Assembly: GCA_018894595.1 (NCBI GenBank)
Contig: JAHIPN010000179.1
Location: forward strand, 1-12,825
DNA: 12,825 nucleotides
Direction of reading: 5' to 3'
From: a bacterium
GTDB taxonomy: Bacteria > Atribacterota > JS1 > SB-45 > 34-128
The notes under the pieces were generated by a model that searched no databases, was not told the DNA's origin, and saw nothing but the letters and a program-made list of their open reading frames with translations. The position numbers and the translations under genes were made by a program. Positions 1-5,191 of the stretch are shown piece by piece; position 1 is the first letter of the stretch, and each line of letters begins with the position of its first letter.

Positions 1-90
1 CAGCAGTATAATATATCCTAAATTCCATTTCTTTCTTATTAAGAAAATGATTACTGCGATTACTACTAATAATTTTATAATTTCTGTCAC
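1..90 (-). CDS. N-terminal fragment of a membrane protein, possibly DUF401 family (cut by window edge)
   Basis: This frame is open from a GTG at 90 to the left edge, giving 30 residues. A good Shine-Dalgarno (GGTGAG) lies about six bases upstream of the GTG. The peptide begins with a short polar stretch and then a hydrophobic segment (IIKLLVVIAVIIFLI), followed by RKKWNLGYIILL. A hydrophobic helix, a basic turn and a Gly-containing second hydrophobic stretch is how DUF401 integral membrane proteins begin, so I suggest that family; the fragment is too short to be sure. It starts 15 bases after the asp23-like stop codon, so it is probably co-transcribed with that gene. Any small multi-pass membrane protein is an alternative. 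Confidence 0.5.
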   Translation of the reverse strand, partial: MTEIIKLLVVIAVIIFLIRKKWNLGYIILL

Positions 91-105
91 TTTAATCTCA
101 CCAAT

Positions 106-516
106 TTATTCTTTCTGCGTTTCTTTCTTTATTTTCTTTTTCTCCTCTTTAAATTTAATCCCCTGAACATTAACATCAACCTTAAGAACTTTTAAGTCGG
201 TCATGGAACAGATAGCGTTTTTCACTTTATGCTGTACCTCTTCAGCTACTTTAAAAATTCCTACTTCGTAAGCGGTAATAATAGGAATGGTAATTGCCGC
301 TTCTCCCGGTTTCATCCACACTTCCACCCCTTTAGCCAGGTCCTTCCGGGACAATACATTAGGCGATTTACCTCTATGCCCGCTGGTGATACCGACCACT
401 CCCTTAGTTTTTATAGTTTCCAAAGCAGCAATTACAGCTACTACTTCTTTGGAAACCGTTACATTTCCCAATTCTTGTTCTTGGGGATTGTCTTTAATAA
501 CCTGTTTATCTGACAT
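106..516 (-). CDS. Asp23/Gls24 family envelope stress protein
   Basis: A 136-residue protein of the Asp23/Gls24 family. The family core runs from about residue 17 (GNVTVSKEVVAVIAALE) through a Gly-rich turn (KGVVGITSG) and a KGVEV strand to the C-terminal VQGIKF, ending in a Lys/Glu-rich tail. Members of this family are cytoplasmic; in staphylococci Asp23 is held at the membrane by AmaP and affects cell-envelope stress responses. An AmaP-like gene lies 35 bases upstream on the same strand and a membrane protein follows 15 bases downstream, which supports an envelope module. The start is ATG with GGTGA six bases upstream. In Bacillota, Asp23-like genes are often near accBC and nusB, so a place next to parB is less usual. 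The family assignment is firm; the exact role here is not known. Confidence 0.88.
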   Translation of the reverse strand: MSDKQVIKDNPQEQELGNVTVSKEVVAVIAALETIKTKGVVGITSGHRGKSPNVLSRKDLAKGVEVWMKPGEAAITIPIITAYEVGIFKVAEEVQHKVKNAICSMTDLKVLKVDVNVQGIKFKEEKKKIKKETQKE

Positions 517-551
517 TCTTGTTCACCACTCTTTTTTAAAACTTATTTAAA

Positions 552-1100
552 CTATTTTTTATCTTCGTAAAATATTTTATCTATGTGTATCTTGATTTCT
601 TTCGTTTCTATCCCGCTTGTTTCTAAGAGATACTCTTTTAACTTTCGTTGAATTTTCTCCGAAAGTTCAGGGATTTTTACATCCTGCTTTACGGAAAGAT
701 GAAGATCTATGTTTATCCCCCCGGACTTTAAAATATTAACCTCTGGCCTGGTTTCCGTAATCTCTCCCATCCCTTTAACCACTTTTAAAGCCAAACGTTT
801 TATAGACCCAATAGAAATTTTAATTTCCCCAAATGAAGTCTTTTGAACTACGGATAAATTTCCCTTATCAATTTGGGCTTTTTGCCAGATTAAGTAGATA
901 GCTAAAAAAATTAATAAAGCCCCTACTAAACCCAAGATGATCTGGTTGAAGAAATTAGAGTAAATCCAATAATTTGTTTTAAAGAAAAAACTTTCTAAGG
1001 AAAATAATCTTAAAGAAAGAGCCAAAAAAATTCCAGAGATAAAAATTACAACAACTAAAAACAGAACAAAAATTAAATTATTAAAATTTTCTTTATTCAT
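552..1100 (-). CDS. amaP: AmaP-like membrane anchor for Asp23 family protein
   Basis: A 182-residue protein with two N-terminal transmembrane segments (about residues 8-30 and 52-73) joined by an aromatic-rich loop. A cytoplasmic domain of about 105 residues follows. This layout (two membrane helices, then an Asp23-like alpha/beta domain with the pattern GEIKISIGSIKRLALKVV and later VNILKSGGINIDLHLSV) is that of the alkaline-shock membrane anchor AmaP. In staphylococci AmaP tethers Asp23 to the membrane, and here the Asp23-like gene is directly downstream, so the pair very likely forms the same complex. The start is ATG with an AAAGGATGG-type ribosome binding site. No terminator-like hairpin separates it from the next gene. 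Family confidence is good; binding to the neighbour is inferred. Confidence 0.8.
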   Translation of the reverse strand: MNKENFNNLIFVLFLVVVIFISGIFLALSLRLFSLESFFFKTNYWIYSNFFNQIILGLVGALLIFLAIYLIWQKAQIDKGNLSVVQKTSFGEIKISIGSIKRLALKVVKGMGEITETRPEVNILKSGGINIDLHLSVKQDVKIPELSEKIQRKLKEYLLETSGIETKEIKIHIDKIFYEDKK

Positions 1101-1140
1101 TTTAAACCATCCTTTCTATTTTTTTACCTATTATAAATCT

Positions 1141-1168
1141 AGCGTGGAGCGTACAGCGTTTAGCGTAT
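1141..1168. repeat. Degenerate heptamer array, AGCGTNN x4
   Basis: Four consecutive 7-base units read AGCGTGG, AGCGTAC, AGCGTTT and AGCGTAT. The first five bases are fixed and the last two vary. The reverse complement (NNACGCT) matches the TACGCTA/CGCTANN arrays at 4779 and 7510, so this family occurs at least three times in the window. Confidence 0.85.
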
Positions 1169-1281
1169 AGTTTTTGGTTAATAAAATTTGTTGTAATTAC
1201 ACTAAAAAATTATCCTCTATTTAATATTTTAAATCTTGGTTTCTGAATTCTAACTTTTATTTTCTTTGCTATATACTGTGG

Positions 1282-1344
1282 TTATTTCCCAAAAAGCCAA
1301 AAAATATTTTCAATGGCTTATATCTTGTGTCGCGCAGGAAATAA
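1282..1344. repeat. Nested inverted repeat
   Basis: TTATTTCC (1282-1289) is perfectly complementary to GGAAATAA (1337-1344). Inside it, AAGCCA (1294-1299) pairs with TGGCTT (1314-1319). The two nested stems could form a cruciform or RNA hairpin. Function is unknown. It ends about 20 bases before the palindrome element at 1363, so both may belong to one larger inserted unit. Confidence 0.55.
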
Positions 1345-1362
1345 GAGTTTTTATAATTATGT

Positions 1363-1441
1363 TGTAGGGGCACAATGAATTGTGCCCTCGCCATATTATT
1401 ACCTAATTTCTCCTGTGGGCACGATGCATCGTGCCCCTACA
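1363..1441. repeat. Paired palindrome element with TGTAGGGGCAC termini
   Basis: A 79-base unit bounded by perfect 11-base inverted termini, TGTAGGGGCAC (1363-1373) and GTGCCCCTACA (1431-1441). Each end carries its own palindrome: GGGCACAAT-GA-ATTGTGCCC at 1368-1387 and a perfect 20-base palindrome at 1417-1436. The two palindromes differ in their inner bases while each keeps self-complementarity, so the changes are compensatory. Related palindromes occur at 3505-3530 and 7346-7369. This looks like a small non-coding mobile or structural repeat. It has no coding capacity. Confidence 0.8.
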
Positions 1442-1474
1442 TTACCATTTTGTTTACTTTTTGGGTTACAATCA

Positions 1475-1495
1475 TACTGTATACTCGATACTACT
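1475..1495. repeat. Degenerate heptamer array, TACTNNN x3
   Basis: Three units, TACTGTA, TACTCGA and TACTACT, lie just beyond the 3' end of parB. The same word family recurs at 3669-3682 and 4697-4717, where TACTCGA or TACTCAA is again followed by TACTATC. Confidence 0.7.
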
Positions 1496-1516
1496 TATAT
1501 GCTAACGACTAATTAT

Positions 1517-2365
1517 TTATCTTTCTTTTAACAACAGATCAGCGATTCTCCGTAAATCTTCTTTGTTATAAAATTCTATATTTATCTTCCCTTTCTTGCC
1601 ATCATATAATATGCTTACCTTGGTCCCTAAAATATCTCTTAATTTTCCCTCTACCTCAGGGAAGTGTTCAATGGTAATATTTTTAACTTGAAATTGCTTT
1701 TTTTGCACTTTTCCGATATTTTTAATCAGGCGCTCGGTATCTCTTACTGATAAATCATTAGCGATTATTCTTTCACACACCGCACTTTGCACTTCTTCAT
1801 CTTCTATGCTTAATAATAGTTTTGCATGACCGAAAGATATTTTCCCTTCAGAAATATTTTTTTGTATCTCCGGATTCAATTTTAACAGCCTGATGGTATT
1901 GGTGACCAAAGCCCTGCTCTTTCCAGTTGCTTCTGCTAATTCTTGTTGGGTAAGTTTAAACTCATCTATCAATCTTTTAAAGGCATTGGCCTGCTCAACA
2001 GGATTAAGATCTTCTCTTTGAATATTTTCCACCAAGGCAATTTCTAAACTTTTTTCATTGTTAATGCTTTTAATAATTGCCGGTATCTTCTTTAGCCCGA
2101 TCTCTTTGGCTGCCTTTAACCTTCGCTCTCCGACGACTATCTCATATCCATTAGCTATTTTCCTTACTACGATCGGTTGGATTATTCCGTGTTTCTTAAT
2201 TGAACCTTTCAGTTCTTCCATTTTATCTTTATCGAAATTTTTACGAGGCTGAAAAAGGTTGGGGGTTAAACTTTCTATATCCATTTCGATTACAAATCCT
2301 TTTTCTTTGTGTTCAGCCTTAGGGATAAGGGCTTCTAACCCTTTTCCCAATCCTCTTTTAATCAT
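1517..2365 (-). CDS. parB: Chromosome partitioning protein ParB
   Basis: A 282-residue ParB/Spo0J. It loads at parS sites as a CTP-dependent clamp, spreads along origin DNA and works with ParA to segregate the chromosome origin. The N-terminus has the ParA-contacting basic motif (KRGLGKGLEALIP, 3-15). The CTP-binding ParB/sulfiredoxin-like region carries GERR at 79-82 and ENIQRED at 113-119. A helix-turn-helix covers about 125-165 (LTQQELAEATGKS, RALVTNTIRLL), and a C-terminal dimerisation domain about 230-282 ends in LRRIADLLLKER. Length is typical. The ATG is preceded by GAGAGGTGAT, located inside the end of parA, so the two are translationally linked. Its likely targets, two parS palindromes, lie at 3201 and 5126. 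There are no missing motifs. Confidence 0.97.
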   Translation of the reverse strand: MIKRGLGKGLEALIPKAEHKEKGFVIEMDIESLTPNLFQPRKNFDKDKMEELKGSIKKHGIIQPIVVRKIANGYEIVVGERRLKAAKEIGLKKIPAIIKSINNEKSLEIALVENIQREDLNPVEQANAFKRLIDEFKLTQQELAEATGKSRALVTNTIRLLKLNPEIQKNISEGKISFGHAKLLLSIEDEEVQSAVCERIIANDLSVRDTERLIKNIGKVQKKQFQVKNITIEHFPEVEGKLRDILGTKVSILYDGKKGKINIEFYNKEDLRRIADLLLKER

Positions 2366-3119
2366 TTGATATCACCTCTCGGGCTAATTTTTTATAAGCG
2401 ATTGCCCCTTTGGATTTTGCATCATATAACACAACCGGTTTGCCGTAACTGGGGGCTTCACTCACTCTGACATTTCGTGGGACAACTGCTTTAAATATCT
2501 TTCCCTTAAAACATTTTTTAACTTCCCTAACAACATCGCGGGAAAGATTTGTACGGCTATCATACATAGTCAGTAGAATCCCTTCGATCTCTAAGGATGA
2601 ATTTAGGTTTTCTCTGACTAAATTTATAGTATTTAATAATTGCCCAATGCCTTCTAAGGCATAATATTCACACTGTATGGGAATAATAACCGCATCAGCA
2701 GCTGTAAGAGAGTTTAAGGTTAAAAGGCCCAGAGAAGGGGGGCAATCAATGATTATATAATCATAATCATTTTTAATTGGTTTAATTGCATGTTTTAATT
2801 TGTTTTCTCGAGAGATATAATTAACTAATTCTATTTCTGCCCCGGCTAATTGAATGGTAGAAGGTAAAATATCTAAATTTTTTACCTGGGTCGGTAAAAT
2901 GATTTCTTTTATCGGCGCTCGATTAATCAAGACATCGTAAATACATTTTTTAACTTTTGATTTATCCAAGCCTATGCCGGTGCTGGTATTCCCCTGGGGG
3001 TCTATGTCTATCAATAATATTTTTCTTTTATGTAAGGCCATAGAAGTACTTAGATTTACTGCGGTAGTGGTTTTACCTACTCCACCTTTTTGGTTGGTGA
3101 TTGCCAAGACTTTGGTCAT
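2358..3119 (-). CDS. parA: Chromosome partitioning ATPase ParA (Soj)
   Basis: A 253-residue ParA/Soj Walker-type ATPase that moves ParB-parS complexes and, in B. subtilis, also modulates DnaA activity. The deviant Walker A motif KGGVGKTT is at 11-18 with the signature lysine K11. LIDIDPQGN is at 36-44 and the Walker B-type IIIDCPPS at 122-129. The sequence lacks the N-terminal helix-turn-helix extension of plasmid type Ia ParA, so it is the chromosomal short form. AGGAG lies seven bases before the ATG. The last 8 bases overlap parB. A parS site lies about 80 bases upstream of the start, close enough that ParB binding could affect parAB transcription, as proposed for other bacteria; here that is inference. 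Confidence 0.97.
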   Translation of the reverse strand: MTKVLAITNQKGGVGKTTTAVNLSTSMALHKRKILLIDIDPQGNTSTGIGLDKSKVKKCIYDVLINRAPIKEIILPTQVKNLDILPSTIQLAGAEIELVNYISRENKLKHAIKPIKNDYDYIIIDCPPSLGLLTLNSLTAADAVIIPIQCEYYALEGIGQLLNTINLVRENLNSSLEIEGILLTMYDSRTNLSRDVVREVKKCFKGKIFKAVVPRNVRVSEAPSYGKPVVLYDAKSKGAIAYKKLAREVISND

Positions 3120-3200
3120 AGATATTCTCCTAAAATGATTTCTCAGACGAGTATCAGGTTATACAGTTTTAATTACAGAACATTTGTTCACAATGATTAA

Positions 3201-3216
3201 TGTTCCACGTGGAACG
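3201..3216. promoter_or_regulatory. parS: parS centromere site 1
   Basis: TGTTCCACGTGGAACG matches the bacterial parS consensus (TGTTNCACGTGAAACA) in its invariant CACGTG core and arms, and is palindromic over its central 14 bases. It lies upstream of parA, whose partner ParB is encoded next to it. Confidence 0.9.
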
Positions 3217-3305
3217 CTTGTTTGTTAATTCAGGTTTACGTCTGCAAGGAATATAGTTAACCAGTTAATACTACTTCGCCAATTTGTCGATTGACCGATT
3301 ATGTT

Positions 3306-3326
3306 CGTTAGGATTAAATGCAAGTT
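3306..3326. repeat. Degenerate copy of a dispersed spacer repeat
   Basis: This 21-base stretch (CGTTAGGATTAAATGCAAGTT with the last base at 3326) differs at two positions from the copy beginning at 4570. The third copy is in the 6641-6663 spacer. All three are intergenic. Confidence 0.6.
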
Positions 3327-3388
3327 TTCGGTTAACGGTTTTTAGTTTTCAGGCTTTAATTCATTAGTTGTTAGTTTATTATCTTTTC

Positions 3389-3488
3389 TGTCATAGCGAG
3401 CGAACGAAGTGAGTGTGGCAATCCCGGATTGAGATTGCTTCCCCTGCTTTCGCATGGGGCAGGCTGGCCAAAATTCCTCGTAATGACA
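3389..3488. repeat. MITE-like palindromic element, TGTCATnnCGAG termini
   Basis: A 100-base unit starts TGTCATAGCGAG and ends CTCGTAATGACA. These are inverted ends that match at 10 of 12 positions. Internally it has GCAATC (3419-3424) facing GATTGC (3433-3438), and a CCCCTGC...GCATGGGG hairpin. The theme 'TGTCATTGCGAG ... GCAATC ... GATTGC ... CGCAATGACA' is a widely dispersed non-coding repeat in many unrelated bacteria. It is markedly more G+C-rich than its surroundings, which suggests insertion. No coding frame is inside. Confidence 0.75.
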
Positions 3489-3504
3489 AGAATATATTGT
3501 ATTA

Positions 3505-3530
3505 TTGTAGGGGGCGGATTCATCCGCCCC
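3505..3530. repeat. Short palindrome, TTGTAGGGG family
   Basis: TTGTA is followed by GGGGCGGAT-TC-ATCCGCCCC (3511-3530), a perfect 9-base stem with a two-base loop. The TGTAGGGG entry and two-base loop match the palindromes at 1363-1387, but the inner stem bases are different yet still complementary. Confidence 0.75.
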
Positions 3531-3603
3531 GGATTATTTGGTAATTTTTTTTAGCCCAGGATCTGTTCCAAAGTTTTATCTGTATCTTAATCTTCAAACT
3601 AGC

Positions 3604-3721
3604 TAACCGGGTAACCAATTAACCACTTAACCAATCCTAACCGAGATACGAGATACGTATTTGCTATCTACTCAATACTATCTTATCTCCTGAATTCTGA
3701 CTCCTGGCTCCTGACTTCTTT
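3604..3721. repeat. Composite array of degenerate 7- and 8-base repeats
   Basis: Four word families are joined end to end. 3604-3635 has four TAAC octamers (TAACCGGG, TAACCAAT, TAACCACT, TAACCAAT). 3643-3656 has GAGATAC twice. 3669-3682 has TACTCAA and TACTATC. 3687-3721 has five heptamers of the form NNYCTGN (CTCCTGA, ATTCTGA, CTCCTGG, CTCCTGA, CTTCTTT). The period is kept although units vary, which resembles the short tandemly repeated heptamers (STRR) known from heterocystous cyanobacteria. Confidence 0.8.
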
Positions 3722-3809
3722 TTTCTTCCTGAGATACGAATTTAACTTTGCGTTTTCGCTTTTCGTTTTTACTTGTTTATAATATATTACTTATATTATC
3801 AAAAATATT

Positions 3810-4547
3810 TCAAAAATACAAAGGTATTTTTTGAGGAAGGCCTTCTTTTCTGGGGTATTTCGAAGGAGTATCTTTTATCTTCTTGATTACTAAGAGATAT
3901 CTTTCCTGATTTATAAAGGGAATTCGAACATTTTCCACTCCGGTCAGCTCTCCGCCTAAAACCTGAACCGCCTTAAGGCTTTTCTCTGTTTCTTCCTTAT
4001 ATGACCTTCCTTTTTGAGCTATAAACAATCCCCCCACTCTCACCAAAGGAAGGCAATATTCGCTTAGAACGTTTAAGCGAGCTACTGCTCTGGATAGGGC
4101 TATATCATATTTCTCCCGGTAATCTGCGCCTTTCCCGAAAGTTTCCGCTCTACCATTAAGTATTTTAACTTGCTGAAGATTTATTTCTTCTGTTACCTTT
4201 TCCAGAAATATGGTCTTCTTCTTTCTCGCTTCCAGGAGAGACAATCTAATAGAAGGGCATATTATTTTAATCGGCACACCCGGGAAACCTGCGCCTGCTC
4301 CTACGTCAATAACGCTTATTCCTTCTGTATTAATATATTTATTAATAACCTTTATACAGCTAATGGAATCTAAAAAATGCTTAATAATTATTTCCTGGGG
4401 CGTTTTTAAAGAAGTTAGATTAATTTTTTGGTTCCATTGGATTAATAATTCTAAATATTGGGAAAATTTTTTAATCTGCTCTTTATTGAGATTAATTCCC
4501 ATTTTTTGGGCACCGTCTATTAAAATATTTTCATCGTCTTTTAACAA
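3810..4547 (-). CDS. rsmG: 16S rRNA (guanine-N7) methyltransferase RsmG (GidB)
   Basis: RsmG uses S-adenosylmethionine to methylate N7 of G527 in 16S rRNA. The SAM-binding glycine motif VIDVGAGAGFPGVPIKI is clear, as are an RAETFG motif and SRAVARLNVLSEYCLPL. The C-terminus (TPSKYPRKEGLPQKIPL) is very like that of the B. subtilis protein. The frame is open to a GTG at 4556, but the only Shine-Dalgarno (AAAGAGG) overlaps that GTG, so I chose the TTG at 4547, giving 245 residues; B. subtilis RsmG has about 239. The gene normally follows mnmG, which is absent here: the upstream neighbour is a 635-base spacer and then mnmE. RsmG itself looks intact. Confidence 0.95.
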   Translation of the reverse strand: MLKDDENILIDGAQKMGINLNKEQIKKFSQYLELLIQWNQKINLTSLKTPQEIIIKHFLDSISCIKVINKYINTEGISVIDVGAGAGFPGVPIKIICPSIRLSLLEARKKKTIFLEKVTEEINLQQVKILNGRAETFGKGADYREKYDIALSRAVARLNVLSEYCLPLVRVGGLFIAQKGRSYKEETEKSLKAVQVLGGELTGVENVRIPFINQERYLLVIKKIKDTPSKYPRKEGLPQKIPLYF

Positions 4548-4564
4548 AAAAAGCACCTCTTTAA

Positions 4565-4587
4565 ATAGTCGTTAGTATTAAATACAA
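4565..4587. repeat. Dispersed 23-base repeat, copy A
   Basis: These 23 bases, starting ATAGTCGTTAG and ending AAATACAA, are identical to 6641-6663 and close to a degenerate copy at 3306-3326. The first part consists of the heptamers TAGTCGT and TAGTATT. Both exact copies are upstream of minus-strand genes (rsmG and mnmE) but at different distances. Confidence 0.75.
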
Positions 4588-4608
4588 GTTATTAGTTTTT
4601 AGATAAGA

Positions 4609-4629
4609 ATCAGTTTTCAGTTATCAGTT
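4609..4629. repeat. Degenerate heptamer array, NTCAGTT x3
   Basis: Three units, ATCAGTT, TTCAGTT and ATCAGTT. This is another word family with exact 7-base period. Confidence 0.7.
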
Positions 4630-4696
4630 CTTAAGTAAGTAGAATCGTATTGCTTGTTGTATTGACTGGTAGACCGGAATACCGGGCGACTATTTT

Positions 4697-4854
4697 TACT
4701 ATATACTCGATACTATCTTATCTTCTGCTTTCTGTCTTCTGTTTTCTGTTTTCTGATTTTTTTCTTCTTTCTTAACTATACGCTACATGCTGTACGCTAA
4801 TTATCTTAACTAGCTAACCAGGTAACCTATTAACTAGCTAACTAATTAACTTTT
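4697..4854. repeat. Composite array of degenerate 7- and 8-base repeats
   Basis: The order is TACTATA, TACTCGA, TACTATC (4697-4717); five NTTCTGN heptamers (4722-4756); TACGCTA, CATGCTG, TACGCTA (4779-4799); and six TAAC octamers (TAACTAGC, TAACCAGG, TAACCTAT, TAACTAGC, TAACTAAT, TAACTTTT; 4807-4854). The last octamer runs into the first DnaA box. The word families match those at 3604-3721, in partly different order. Confidence 0.8.
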
Positions 4855-5111
4855 CCACAATTTATCCACATACATAAAATAATATTAAATATTATGATTT
4901 AAACCCATTCTAATTTAAATATCAAAAACTATAATCAAAAAACTTTTTTTAAATTTATAAAACCGTAATTCGTTGCTACAAAGAAGATAATTAAACATTT
5001 TACAAAGTAATTTTTTAACTTATTTTATTTATACGGATATCGCTTTGAGTGAAGGGATAACTTAAAAGCTTTGATTTTATTCAATTTAAAGTTTTCCACA
5101 GTTTATTCACA
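4851..5111 (+). promoter_or_regulatory. Two phased DnaA-box pairs flanking an A+T-rich region
   Basis: TTTTCCACA (4851-4859) and TTATCCACA (4862-4870) form one pair. TTTTCCACA (5092-5100) and TTATTCACA (5103-5111) form a second. In each pair the second box starts 11 bases after the first in the same orientation, about one helical turn. TTATCCACA is the exact DnaA consensus. Between the pairs lies a strongly A+T-rich stretch that could act as an unwinding element. Possible roles are an accessory or former origin, or a DnaA-titration locus. Confidence 0.7.
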
Positions 5112-5125
5112 CTTAGTTTTTCAAA

Positions 5126-5141
5126 TGTTCCACGTGGAACA
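5126..5141. promoter_or_regulatory. parS: parS centromere site 2
   Basis: TGTTCCACGTGGAACA is a perfect 16-base palindrome matching the parS consensus. It lies 14 bases after the last DnaA box of the cluster and 50 bases beyond the mnmE stop. Together with site 1 it places two ParB loading sites within 2 kb of each other. Confidence 0.92.
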
Positions 5142-5191
5142 TTACCTCTTTAAGAGAGAACTTTTTTGCTGTATTATACAGAATTAATCTA

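Larger units (their letters stand above)
1101..1516. other. Gene-free spacer of repeats between amaP and parB
   Basis: No convincing coding frame or RNA gene is visible in these 416 bases. The stretch holds four AGCGTNN heptamers (1141-1168), a nested inverted repeat (1282-1344), a 79-base paired palindrome element (1363-1441) and three TACTNNN heptamers (1475-1495). These are described separately. The promoter for amaP should lie near its left side, but I cannot pick one with confidence. Confidence 0.7.
3120..3809. other. Gene-free spacer with parS and several repeat types between parA and rsmG
   Basis: These 690 bases have no supported gene. From left to right they hold the parA leader, a parS site (3201-3216), a degenerate copy of a 21-base repeat (3306-3326), a 100-base MITE-like element (3389-3488), a short palindrome (3505-3530) and a composite array of 7- and 8-base repeats (3604-3721). 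The remainder is A+T-rich with no recognisable RNA or promoter consensus. Confidence 0.7.
4557..5191. other. Origin-like spacer between mnmE and rsmG, at the usual position of mnmG
   Basis: No gene is found in these 635 bases. The left part (4565-4854) is repeats. Then come two DnaA boxes, about 220 bases of extreme A+T richness (I count about 84% A+T over 4871-5040), two more DnaA boxes, and a parS. A small palindrome (CTGTATTATACAG, 5169-5181) sits just after the mnmE stop. The design is like a bacterial origin or DnaA-binding control locus, but function is unproven. Confidence 0.65.

Noticed and set aside
229..550. Two overlapping plus-strand frames
   Set aside because: Both are opposite the asp23-like gene, whose protein has the family motifs.
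3389..3488. Possible small structured RNA such as SRP RNA or 6S RNA
   Set aside because: The hairpins are explained by the inverted-repeat element. No SRP tetraloop/helix 8 or 6S-like open bubble is visible.
4170..4575. Plus-strand open frames opposite rsmG
   Set aside because: They are antisense to the conserved SAM-binding region of rsmG and have no recognisable motifs or ribosome binding site.
3604..4854. Repeat arrays considered as a CRISPR
   Set aside because: Units are 7 or 8 bases, directly adjacent and degenerate, with no 25-40 base repeats or unique spacers and no cas genes.
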